A stretch of 64,000 nt of DNA, taken from NCBI RefSeq assembly GCF_003337375.1, contig NZ_QPJD01000001.1, positions 1-64,000 of the forward strand, given 5' to 3'. Source of the DNA: Paenibacillus prosopidis. GTDB taxonomy: Bacteria; Bacillota; Bacilli; Paenibacillales; Paenibacillaceae. The notes below the pieces were generated by a model, which saw nothing but the letters and a program-made list of their open reading frames with translations, did no database searches and had not been told where the DNA came from. Shown here one piece after another: positions 52,937-60,903 of the stretch. Position 1 is the stretch's first letter. Every line of letters starts with the position of its first letter. The translations under genes were made by a program, and so were the position numbers.

Positions 52937-54091
52937 ATGCCCGTACAATGGTTCAGAAAACTAGCGTCATTGTTCCTGATCGCTTTATCGCTTTTCATGG
53001 TTACCCCCGTCTTCGCCCACGAATTGAATATGGGAGGATCAAAATGGTCCATTGGCAAGGATCACATTCTGTCCACCATTGAGCTCGGCCCCTCCTTGTT
53101 TCAGCAAATAAGAGGGATCAAGGAATTCAGCCATGACCTTGATAGTCTCACCGATGAGCAGCTCCGGGAAATGGCAACCGGCATTATTCAACCTTACATC
53201 AACGAGAAGCTGTCGGTTTCCGTCAATGACCGCTCCTACCCTTTAATGGTAGACAGAATAGAGCGAGAAGGAACATTATGGAAAATATGGCTGAGGGTAA
53301 ACGATATAAATTTTGACTGGCAAGACAACAAGGTGAAGATTGATTACCGGCTGTTATTTGAAGAAACCAAAAATGACCATGTGAATATTGGTTTGATTTA
53401 TTTTTCCGATGCCAATGACGACTCTGTGCAGAAGGTCTTCGATTATTCCCAACCGGATTTGCAGTATACATTCGATTCCAACAATACCGTATGGGAATTC
53501 TCCGTTAAATCTAAAGCCGCCGCTTTGTGGTCGAGCATATATACCTTCTTATTGCTTGGAATCAAACATATCCTTATCGGATATGACCATATATTATTCC
53601 TGGTTGCTTTAATTGTGATAGGTTTATCCACTAGGGAAGCCATAAAGATTATCACTTCCTTTACTGTGGCGCACAGCATTACTTTGCTGCTGGCGGCAAT
53701 GCAGATTGTCACTCTGAACTCCAAGTTTGTCGAAAGCGTGATCGCCCTCTCCATCTGTTATGTCGCGTTGGAAAACCTGTTGGCAAAACAGATCAATTAT
53801 CGATGGCTGGCAACATTCATCTTCGGATTGATTCATGGATTCGGCTTTGCCAGCGTTCTTCAGGAGTTCATCGCAGGAAAAACGAATCTTGTTCTCTCGG
53901 TAGTCTCGTTTAACGTCGGCGTGGAATTGGGACAGCTGATGGTCTTATTAATCATATTGCCTGTTCTGCAGCTGATGAGGAAAAAGCTCGATCTTAGAAG
54001 AATAACCATTATAGCGTCCGCAGTCATTTTTGTCCTTGGCTTGATCTGGCTTGTCGAGCGGGTATTCAACCTGCAACTGGTACCGTTCTAA
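52937..54091 (+). CDS. HupE/UreJ-like membrane protein with extracytoplasmic N-terminal domain
   Basis: The 384-residue protein has a signal peptide (about 1-27, ending VFAHELN), an extracytoplasmic domain (about 28-190) and seven or so membrane helices (about 195-380). The latter carry the family motifs LGIKHILIGYDHILFLVAL, FTVAHSITLLLA, FGLIHGFGFASVL and NVGVELGQL. The H-x3-G-x-D-H pattern is that of HupE/UreJ_2 proteins, linked to nickel or other metal uptake, though many members are of unknown role. ATG 52937 was chosen; GAGG lies upstream. It follows the phosphatase and precedes the TPR protein by 31 bases. A metal-supply role for the phosphatase is possible but unproven. Confidence 0.82.
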   Translation: MPVQWFRKLASLFLIALSLFMVTPVFAHELNMGGSKWSIGKDHILSTIELGPSLFQQIRGIKEFSHDLDSLTDEQLREMATGIIQPYINEKLSVSVNDRSYPLMVDRIEREGTLWKIWLRVNDINFDWQDNKVKIDYRLLFEETKNDHVNIGLIYFSDANDDSVQKVFDYSQPDLQYTFDSNNTVWEFSVKSKAAALWSSIYTFLLLGIKHILIGYDHILFLVALIVIGLSTREAIKIITSFTVAHSITLLLAAMQIVTLNSKFVESVIALSICYVALENLLAKQINYRWLATFIFGLIHGFGFASVLQEFIAGKTNLVLSVVSFNVGVELGQLMVLLIILPVLQLMRKKLDLRRITIIASAVIFVLGLIWLVERVFNLQLVPF

Positions 54092-54122
54092 TCATGTCGG
54101 AAAAATAGGGAGGGAGAAGTAC

Positions 54123-55259
54123 ATGAAGAAAAATAAATCACCATATCTATTTTTTTTTTCAATTATGATTGCTCTAATTATCTTAATTACAAGTCCTGGC
54201 ACAAGCATGGCTCAAAACAGTTCTCAGGACCTTGAACAGGAATACAGCAATAAAGCGAACCAATTCTTTGTTGATAGAAATTATGAGCAGGCGGCTTTAG
54301 TTTTGGAAGAACTTCTGGCAAAGAATCCGGATCTGAATAATGAAACAGTCTACAGGCAATTGACCCATATCTATGATAATTACCTTTTTAATTTTGAAAA
54401 AGCTTTGTCCTTTTATGAAAAATATCTTGTCCGATTCCCTGAGGGGAAATTTGCCGGTACCTTTCGTGAAAGAGTGGCTTATCTAAATGAAAGACGTTCC
54501 GAATGGCAAGCATTGCGAGATTTTAGAAAAATCCAGTTAGAAGAAGACAATATTCGCATCAATGAAAGCCTGGATGAAGTCGAAACCATTCTTTCAAAGA
54601 GTGAGAACGCATTAATTGCTTCCGAAATGCACATCTATTTGGCTAACAAATATTTTGAAATTGCTCAATATCAAAAGGCGAGAAAGCATGCGGAAAAATA
54701 TATAAACAGCTTTGGCAAGGCCAGCATGTCAAGTAAAGACAAAGCGCTGGCCCTGAAGTTGTATTCCGATATTCTCATTAAGCAGCGTAGTTTCGGCAAG
54801 GCTATCTGGGCCCTGGATCAGGTAAGAGTACTCGGAAATCCGGTAGACAACTTTAATTTTGAAGTGGAAAAAACCAATATTATTAACCTAAGAAACATGT
54901 GGTATGGATTCATATTTTCCCTTTTGTATTTTATAACTGTGGTAATATTGCTAATTCCCATAAAGTTTTGGCAGCATTTCAATTTACAATATGCCAGGCA
55001 ACTTGTTGCGCCTTTATTACTCCTTGTCCTAATATCACTAGGTCCTGTCTTGATCCTAATAATAACTGGAGAGCCGGAAGTCGACCTGAGGTTTTTCTTT
55101 AGCCTGTTAGGCTTATCAATCCTCTCGCTTATGATAATAAGGCTTCTTGCCCCGCTGTCATTGAAAACAGGCAGATTGGTTTATGTTTTGATAAGTTGTT
55201 TGCATATGGCTGGCGCTTCTTTCATGACTTATTACATGATTGTATACAAACCGCTGTAA
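54123..55259 (+). CDS. TPR-containing membrane protein
   Basis: The 378-residue protein has a signal peptide (about 1-28, ending TSMAQNSS), an extracytoplasmic helical repeat region (about 30-255). TPR-like pairs include YSNKANQFFVDRNYEQAALV, LSFYEKYLVRFPEGK and YFEIAQYQKARKHAEKY. About four membrane helices form the C-terminus (about 260-378). ATG 54123 follows GGGAGGGAGAAG; the longer frame from 54051 overlaps the HupE gene. TPRs outside the membrane usually mediate protein contacts, so it may assemble the HupE-like protein and phosphatase into a surface complex. Composition is AT-rich. Confidence 0.8.
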   Translation: MKKNKSPYLFFFSIMIALIILITSPGTSMAQNSSQDLEQEYSNKANQFFVDRNYEQAALVLEELLAKNPDLNNETVYRQLTHIYDNYLFNFEKALSFYEKYLVRFPEGKFAGTFRERVAYLNERRSEWQALRDFRKIQLEEDNIRINESLDEVETILSKSENALIASEMHIYLANKYFEIAQYQKARKHAEKYINSFGKASMSSKDKALALKLYSDILIKQRSFGKAIWALDQVRVLGNPVDNFNFEVEKTNIINLRNMWYGFIFSLLYFITVVILLIPIKFWQHFNLQYARQLVAPLLLLVLISLGPVLILIITGEPEVDLRFFFSLLGLSILSLMIIRLLAPLSLKTGRLVYVLISCLHMAGASFMTYYMIVYKPL

Positions 55260-55333
55260 ATGCCGTCATCATGTGAGAAAATCGCTAATTCCAGTTCGGT
55301 GGCTTCCATAGCAAAAAAAGGAGGAAGATAACA

Positions 55334-55492
55334 ATGAACACTATAATAGAGGCTGATATAGATCCTGTGGCTGCCTTATTTATGATGTTAATTTGGAGTT
55401 CGGCCGCTGCAGCCATATTGATAAACACCATTTATGCTTTTATTTTTTCAAAAAAGGAAAATATATTAAATGAAAACTCTAATGAAGACTGA
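55334..55492 (+). CDS. Single-span small membrane protein, 52 residues
   Basis: ATG 55334 follows AGGAGG by nine bases and opens a 52-codon frame to TGA 55490-55492. The product has an acidic N-terminus (NTIIEADIDP), one hydrophobic helix (about 12-35, ALFMMLIWSSAAAAILINTIY) and a charged tail SKKENILNENSNED. The helix and positive residues behind it predict an outside-facing N-terminus. It closes the phosphatase/HupE/TPR gene set and may be a small subunit. No family recognised. The next 250 bases hold no gene. Confidence 0.55.
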   Translation: MNTIIEADIDPVAALFMMLIWSSAAAAILINTIYAFIFSKKENILNENSNED

Positions 55493-55713
55493 TGAATGGA
55501 ATGGTTCTTGAAGCTACTATCGTCCACTAGTTCTACGAATCACCCACAACCCGTCTAATCCTCTGCCTGCCCATAAATCTGTATGATATTTCGAATAGAA
55601 ACCTCGGGATAAACGCCAAATGAGAGATTCTATTCGATTTTTCATATAGATTTATTGATTTTACCATCTTAGGGAAATTTCTATATGATTATTCATACAT
55701 AATCGCATGAATC

Positions 55714-55731
55714 GTAATAGTCAAATCAAAT
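55714..55731 (+). repeat. 18-bp direct repeat, left copy
   Basis: GTAATAGTCAAATCAAAT is repeated exactly at 59343-59360. The two copies bracket the SIR2-HerA genes, as attachment-like or duplication scars would. Confidence 0.6.
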
Positions 55732-55801
55732 CCGGGGGAGCTTATGCGACAGTTGGCGATCTATTTGAATCGAATAATCTATGGTTTAAAGAGGTTGGAT
55801 A

Positions 55802-56845
55802 ATGTCGAAACTATTAAAACAAATAGAAGAGGAGGGGAAAAGACTGAGCGCAGATCTATCGGAGAAAAGTTTAGGTTTAATTCAAAGATGCATATCTTTG
55901 AATCCTGTAATAGTCTTGGGCAGCGGAGCATCTGCTGCTTATGGTTTCGCCGGGATGTCTCAATTGGCAATACATCTTATTCAAAGCATTACTCCGGATC
56001 CGGAGGATAATGAAAAATGGAACGATTTTAAGGCTGAGCTTGAATCAGGAATTGATTTAGAGACAGCTTTGCACAAGGTTTCAGTCTCAGAAAAGTTAGA
56101 AAAACAAATCATATTAAGTACAAGAGAACTAATATTGCGGAGAGATATTGAAGTGTTCACAGCACTATTAAAAAATGAAATCCATCTTCCTCTTGGTAAG
56201 CTGTTACAACATGTTGGTAGAACAGCTAACCAAACCTTAAAAGTAGTTACAACTAATTATGATCGAATGGCAGAATACGCTATTGATCAGGCATTATTAA
56301 AATGTAACACTGGATTTTCAGGCGAATATCAAAAGACTTTTACAGGATTTCATCGAAATCCTACTGATCAAGTTGAACTTTTAAAGGTGCACGGTTCACT
56401 CGATTGGTTTCTATCCGATGACGTCAATGTGGTGAGCATACCGGATATCATTTCAGAGCAGACCACATTGACTCCACTAATGGTTACGCCAGGAGCACGA
56501 AAGTATGAGCATACTCATAACGATCCATTTAGAAGCACTATAGCTAGAGCGGATATTGCTTTTGAAACTGCTGGTTCAATATTGTGTGTAGGATACGGAT
56601 TTAATGACAACCATATACATTCTAAGTTGAACGACAAATTGAGGCAGGGAAAAGCACCTATACTAATCGCTACCAAGACCTTATCAGATAGTGCAATGAA
56701 ATTTATTAAAAGTGCAAGAGTTGCCAATGTTATTGGAATCGAGAAATTTAATGGTGGAACAAAAGTTGTGTTTCACGACGGAGAGGAGATTATTGAGGAT
56801 TTATCATTTTGGTCACTGGATGAGCTAATCAAACTTGTAATGTAA
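55802..56845 (+). CDS. SIR2-domain NADase of a SIR2-HerA defence system
   Basis: The 347-residue protein has a SIR2-like Rossmann domain: GSGAS (40-44), TTNYD with N152, KVHGSLDW with H197, and VGYGFNDNHI near residue 262. N152 and H197 are the expected NAD-hydrolysis pair. In phage defence SIR2 proteins destroy NAD+ and stop phage growth by killing or stalling the cell. ATG 55802 is used; AAAGAGG lies upstream. The HerA-like ATPase gene starts 12 bases behind its stop, with GGGGG ribosome site, so the two are co-translated and known SIR2-HerA pairs form a joint complex. Composition is lower in GC than surrounding chromosomal genes. Confidence 0.9.
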   Translation: MSKLLKQIEEEGKRLSADLSEKSLGLIQRCISLNPVIVLGSGASAAYGFAGMSQLAIHLIQSITPDPEDNEKWNDFKAELESGIDLETALHKVSVSEKLEKQIILSTRELILRRDIEVFTALLKNEIHLPLGKLLQHVGRTANQTLKVVTTNYDRMAEYAIDQALLKCNTGFSGEYQKTFTGFHRNPTDQVELLKVHGSLDWFLSDDVNVVSIPDIISEQTTLTPLMVTPGARKYEHTHNDPFRSTIARADIAFETAGSILCVGYGFNDNHIHSKLNDKLRQGKAPILIATKTLSDSAMKFIKSARVANVIGIEKFNGGTKVVFHDGEEIIEDLSFWSLDELIKLVM

Positions 56846-56857
56846 GGGGGTGCTGAT

Positions 56858-58606
56858 ATGACAATATTTCAGTATGCGGATGAAGATTTGCTTGGACAGG
56901 TTGTAGCTGTGGATACTGCAAGTGTTACATTGCTCGTAAACAACGTTGAAGTATTGAGGAAGATGCAAGTAAACCGTTTAGTTGCGCTGAGAAGCAGTAG
57001 GGCAGGTCAGCACCTTATTGGAATTATACATAAAATTATCAGAAAAACAATTGATGCGGAGCTTCAGCTTGCGGATGAAGAATATGATAGAGAAGTATTT
57101 CATGAAAACAATTCTGTTCGGATAACTCTAATAGGTACATTTTTTGATAGGTTGTTAATGAAAACAAATGTTTTTAGAAGGACACTTGAAACTGTACCTG
57201 AAATTGATGCAAATTGTTATCCAATTGAAGGCGAGAAGTTATCAAGATTTATGCATGCCATTTCTTTTCAAACAGGAGAACAAAAAAATCCATTAAGTCT
57301 TGGTAACTATACATTGGATGAAGAGGCGATTGCCTTTTTAGATGCTAATAAATTTTTTCAAAGACATGCTGTGATAGTTGGGAGTACGGGTTCAGGAAAG
57401 TCATGGACAACTGCTAGATTAATAGAACAGATAGCTGAATTGCCTAATTCTAATGCTATATTGTTCGATCTTCACGGCGAATACAAAAATCTGAGCGATG
57501 ATGGAATTAAGCATTACAAAGTAGCAGGACCTGCAGAAATACAAAACGGTGGAGATATTGAGGATGGTGTTTTGTATTTTCCCTATTGGCTGTTAGGCTA
57601 TGAGGATATGATTAGTATGCTGGTGGATAGAAGCGATCAAAATGCTCCTAATCAGTCAATGGTCTTATCAAGAGCAGTAACTTCATCGAAACTGAGTTTT
57701 TTGGAAGAAGCGAATGAACAAGAATTAATAGCAAACTTCACGATCGATAGCCCCATTCCATTTAGTTTGGATTCTGTATTAGTTGAATTGAACAGATTGA
57801 ATACTGAAATGGTGGATGGCCCTAGGGGAGATAAACAAGGAGAGTTCCATGGTAAATTAAGCAGATTTATTGCAAGACTTGAGAACAAAAGATCAGATCG
57901 TAGACTTGCGTTTATGATGAATCCTCCTTCACGAGTAAATGATCTAGGATGGTTGGAGAAACTAGCTGCAGCATTGCTATGCGGTAGAGACAATCAGCAA
58001 GAAAAAACAGGTGGAGTTAAGATAATTGACTTCTCAGAAGTGCCTTCGGATATTCTCCCCTTAGTTGTCGGCAGAGTGGCGAGTTTAGTTTTTTCTATTC
58101 AACAATGGACTGAAAAATCAGATCGACATCCTGTTGCATTACTGTGCGATGAAGCCCATCTTTACATTCCAAATCATGTCGCTGGTTCTAGTGAATATGA
58201 AATTTCAGAGCGGTATTTCGAAAGGATAGCAAAAGAAGGAAGAAAGTATGGGGTCGGTTTAGTTGTAATTAGTCAAAGGCCATCTGAGGTAAATAAAACG
58301 ATTTTAAGTCAGTGCAATAATTTCGTTGCGTTGAGGCTAACGAATGCTGATGATCAAAATGTAATAAAAAGATTGTTACCGGATAACCTTGGGGGTTTTG
58401 CAGAGTTATTACCTGTACTTGACACTGGAGAGGCACTTGTTGTGGGGGATGCCAGTTTACTACCCAGTAGGATAAGAATCGCAGAACCCAATAATAAGCC
58501 GAATAGTAATACAATTGACTTTTGGGATGAATGGAAAGTTTGTAATAAAGAAAATTCAATAAGCAGAGCAGTGAAGTCTTGGAGAACGCAAAGTATGTTG
58601 GATTAG
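56858..58606 (+). CDS. herA: HerA-like ATPase/translocase of a SIR2-HerA defence system
   Basis: The 582-residue protein has a HAS-barrel-like N-terminal part (FQYADEDLLGQVVAVDTASV), Walker A GSTGSGKS (175-182), the segment ILFDLHGEYKNL, Walker B with ALLCDEAHLYIP near residue 425, and an arginine-finger-like GLVVISQRPSEVNKTILSQC, all typical of HerA/FtsK-type hexameric DNA pumps. In the defence pair it assembles with SIR2 and governs its NADase activity upon phage cues. ATG 56858 follows TAAGGGGGTG. It ends at 58606; the next gene has its own ribosome site 120 bases on and is not obviously part of the system. Confidence 0.92.
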   Translation: MTIFQYADEDLLGQVVAVDTASVTLLVNNVEVLRKMQVNRLVALRSSRAGQHLIGIIHKIIRKTIDAELQLADEEYDREVFHENNSVRITLIGTFFDRLLMKTNVFRRTLETVPEIDANCYPIEGEKLSRFMHAISFQTGEQKNPLSLGNYTLDEEAIAFLDANKFFQRHAVIVGSTGSGKSWTTARLIEQIAELPNSNAILFDLHGEYKNLSDDGIKHYKVAGPAEIQNGGDIEDGVLYFPYWLLGYEDMISMLVDRSDQNAPNQSMVLSRAVTSSKLSFLEEANEQELIANFTIDSPIPFSLDSVLVELNRLNTEMVDGPRGDKQGEFHGKLSRFIARLENKRSDRRLAFMMNPPSRVNDLGWLEKLAAALLCGRDNQQEKTGGVKIIDFSEVPSDILPLVVGRVASLVFSIQQWTEKSDRHPVALLCDEAHLYIPNHVAGSSEYEISERYFERIAKEGRKYGVGLVVISQRPSEVNKTILSQCNNFVALRLTNADDQNVIKRLLPDNLGGFAELLPVLDTGEALVVGDASLLPSRIRIAEPNNKPNSNTIDFWDEWKVCNKENSISRAVKSWRTQSMLD

Positions 58607-58725
58607 TAAATAGAAGGTTGGTCAACAATGAATCAACAAGCACAGTTAGGTTCATGTTATAATAGAGCGCACAAGTATGAAATTCATCATCCTGTCGATA
58701 CGGCGATGATTAAGGAGATTAAACA

Positions 58726-59178
58726 TTGAATAACAATAATTATGAAGCCGTTAGCGAGCTGCCGGAAAACTTCGAGGAGCTTAAGAAAGCGGCCAATCGA
58801 ACAGCTAGCTGGAGAGATCGATTGAATGCCGTGAATGAATTGGGTCAATTGGATATAGCTCCTGCCATTAAGTTGTTGCAGCATGTTATGGCCGGTGATC
58901 AAGTGTTTCAGGTGCGAGAGGCTGCATACCGCAAGCTGAAGCAGCTGGGTGAAAATGTGCAAATGCCAGCGAAAAATAAGGGCGAGTTATTTAAAGGTCT
59001 TAACAAGATTTTGCTGCGGATTAAGAAGAGCCTGCCGGAAGGCCATACATTCGAACAGTTTAAGGAAAAGCTCCAAAAGACGCGGTTGGATATTTACGAT
59101 ACTTACGAGGGCGATAAAGGCGCAGAGTTTGACTCCTGGCTTCAAGGTATTTGGGAAGCGCCAACTAGGAAGCAGTAA
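58726..59178 (+). CDS. HEAT-repeat domain protein
   Basis: The 150-residue protein has a HEAT-type pair of helices (WRDRLNAVNELGQLDIAPAIKLL and VREAAYRKLKQLGE) near residues 28-76. A helical basic C-terminus follows (FKGLNKILLRIKKSLPEGH). HEAT repeats bind proteins; no partner is indicated. TTG 58726 follows AAGGAG by nine bases. It lies inside the 18-bp direct repeats but its composition and own terminator look chromosomal, so its link to the SIR2-HerA pair is doubtful. TATAAT at about 58658 may be its promoter. Confidence 0.75.
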   Translation: MNNNNYEAVSELPENFEELKKAANRTASWRDRLNAVNELGQLDIAPAIKLLQHVMAGDQVFQVREAAYRKLKQLGENVQMPAKNKGELFKGLNKILLRIKKSLPEGHTFEQFKEKLQKTRLDIYDTYEGDKGAEFDSWLQGIWEAPTRKQ

Positions 59179-59203
59179 CAGTTCATTGAATATGTAAACA
59201 TGG

Positions 59204-59240
59204 AAAGGGAGCGCGGAGGATATCCGCGCTCCCTTTGTGC
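59204..59240 (+). terminator. Terminator behind the HEAT-repeat gene
   Basis: AAAGGGAGCGCGGA (59204-59217) and TCCGCGCTCCCTTT (59223-59236) form a perfect 14-bp stem with a five-base loop. Confidence 0.9.
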
Positions 59241-59342
59241 TAAAAATCATTGGCTAGAGAATGAATGATTTCTCAATGCTGAATTAATCAACAGGAAACA
59301 AGTAAATCATTTTCAAATTGGTGACGAATATGGTCGGTCTTA

Positions 59343-59360
59343 GTAATAGTCAAATCAAAT
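59343..59360 (+). repeat. 18-bp direct repeat, right copy
   Basis: Exact second copy of GTAATAGTCAAATCAAAT from 55714. It lies in a gene-free 250-base stretch before pspC. Confidence 0.6.
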
Positions 59361-59495
59361 TCACTTCCCCGTCAGATGTCGCAGTTAATCCCCGCCGAAA
59401 GCCTAGCTCGTAAAACAGTCCGCGGACCGTTACGAATACAGAAGACAATCTCTACAATAAAGACATAGATGAGGAACAGGAAAGGACGATTAAAT

Positions 59496-59699
59496 ATGAA
59501 AAAATTGTTTCGTTCAACAACGGACAGCAAGTTAACAGGTCTATGTGGAGGCATCGGTCAATGGCTGGGGATTGATTCCACCATTATTAGACTGCTGGTC
59601 ATCATTTCGGCATTCTTTAGCTTCGGAGCTGTGATTCTGGTGTACTTTATCGCTACGTTGTTTGTCCCAAAGGCTGTTAACAATAATTTCAGTTATTAG
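59496..59699 (+). CDS. pspC: PspC-domain protein
   Basis: The 67-residue protein is a single PspC domain: LFRSTTDSKLTGLCGGIGQW, then the membrane part IIRLLVIISAFFSFGAVIL and VYFIATLFVPK. PspC proteins are inner-membrane partners of the phage-shock response that sense envelope stress. ATG 59496 follows AGGAAAGGA; the longer frame from 59469 starts within the ribosome site. It is 37 bases before pspA, so the two form an operon. Confidence 0.9.
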   Translation: MKKLFRSTTDSKLTGLCGGIGQWLGIDSTIIRLLVIISAFFSFGAVILVYFIATLFVPKAVNNNFSY

Positions 59700-59735
59700 A
59701 CCGCCACTTAATACTACTCAAGGAGAGATGAAAGA

Positions 59736-60401
59736 ATGGGAATTTTGCAGCGTGTAGTTAGCATGACGAAAGCAGCGGCCAACGAGATGTTGGACAAGAT
59801 CGAGAATCCGGTTATGATGCTTAATCATTATTTGAGAGATTTAGACGAGGAAATTGTAAAAGCGGAACAAGCAATGGAACAACAGCAAGTACAGGAGCGC
59901 ATGCTCCAAGCAAAGCTCAATGATCTGAACGAGCAAGCAGGTTACTATGATGGAAAAGCAGAGCAAGCATTAGCCGCGGAACGCGAGGTGGATGCCCGTA
60001 TGGCGCTTGAAGCTAAGCTCTTGTATCAGGAGCAAGCCGAAGAAACGACGAGGCTTCAACAGCTTGCCAAGCAAGCCGTGCTTGACCTTGAGCTGCATGT
60101 TCAAACGCTGAAGGAAGAGAAGATCCGGCTTCAAGGAAAGCATACGGAGCTAATTACCCGTGTTCGGCATACTGGAACACCGGGCCATAAATCCGTGCAG
60201 CCGCTGCAAGGGAGCGCAGCCTCAAGAGGCTTTGAACGGATCGAAATGAAGGTAATGGAATGGGAAGCGGGACGTGAGCTTGCCAAAGGTTCTTACGGCG
60301 TGAACGCTGGTAGAATGGGCTTCGATCAGCAACAAGAGCAACGCAGCGCACGTGTGGATGAAGAACTGAAACGTCTCCTGCAAAAGAAGCCTAGCGGCTA
60401 A
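59736..60401 (+). CDS. pspA: PspA/IM30-family membrane-stress protein
   Basis: The 221-residue protein has the amphipathic membrane-binding N-terminal helix (MGILQRVVSMTKAAANEML), the family signature KIENPVMMLNHYLRDLDEEI, and a long coiled coil (about 25-150). A second helical hairpin with EIMKVMEWEAG-like sequence (IEMKVMEWEAGRELA) follows near residue 178. It polymerises on damaged membranes as ESCRT-III-like rods and limits proton leakage. ATG 59736 follows AAGGAGAG. With pspC it forms a compact stress unit ending in a terminator. Confidence 0.92.
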   Translation: MGILQRVVSMTKAAANEMLDKIENPVMMLNHYLRDLDEEIVKAEQAMEQQQVQERMLQAKLNDLNEQAGYYDGKAEQALAAEREVDARMALEAKLLYQEQAEETTRLQQLAKQAVLDLELHVQTLKEEKIRLQGKHTELITRVRHTGTPGHKSVQPLQGSAASRGFERIEMKVMEWEAGRELAKGSYGVNAGRMGFDQQQEQRSARVDEELKRLLQKKPSG

Positions 60402-60491
60402 TCAAAGTTTTATTCCAACAGAAATGCAGCAAAAGAGCTTTCTGGGCAATGAACAAGGGGAGACTCCTTATTCGAATAGCCATTAAACCAC

Positions 60492-60524
60492 AAAACGGCC
60501 ATCTTTTAAGGTGGCCGTTTTGTC
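60492..60524 (+). terminator. Terminator behind pspA
   Basis: AAAACGGCCATC pairs with GGTGGCCGTTTT around loop TTTTAA (60492-60523), ending in T-run TTTTG. Confidence 0.8.
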
Positions 60525-60597
60525 ATGTATCTACGTCCAAACGCGCATGGTTACTGTTTATCAAGTGAACCTTCCGTCAGGCTATTGCGATGATGAT

Positions 60598-60903
60598 TTA
60601 TAGAGGAAAATTCCCGCTAATTACGAGACCGAAGCAGGCAGCGTTCAACAGAAAAGTAATGCCGGCACCGATCAGTAATCCTTGAATGATACCGCTTTTT
60701 TTACGGAATATAAGGATAGCAGGAAGCAGGTAAATAAGTTGTACGATGCTGATAAAGAAAAAGGCGACAGGAAAAATGAAAAGTAATAGATGCAGCAGTG
60801 CCAACAGTCCGATTCCCATCCATACCTGCTTGGTATGGCCAGGCGATTTGCCGGAAGGCGATACGTCTAGCTCCTTGTTATCCTCATCACTCATTCCACT
60901 CAT
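60598..60903 (-). CDS. Small two-span membrane protein of the radical SAM operon
   Basis: The 101-residue protein has an acidic, Ser/Gly-rich N-terminus and hydrophobic helices (VWMGIGLLALLHLLLFIF, FFFISIVQLIYLLPAILIF, GLLIGAGITFLLNAACFGL). ATG at 60903 was chosen because GGGAGGT lies seven bases before it; it overlaps the end of the radical SAM gene by 17 bases, showing coupling. No motif is known. Being third in an operon with an Lgt-like protein and a radical SAM enzyme, it may be a membrane partner. Confidence 0.65.
   Translation of the reverse strand: MSGMSDEDNKELDVSPSGKSPGHTKQVWMGIGLLALLHLLLFIFPVAFFFISIVQLIYLLPAILIFRKKSGIIQGLLIGAGITFLLNAACFGLVISGNFPL

Noticed and set aside
58726-59178. 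HEAT-repeat gene as third component of the SIR2-HerA system
   Set aside because: It has a separate ribosome site, own terminator and different composition; kept only as a possibility in the finding on the direct repeats.
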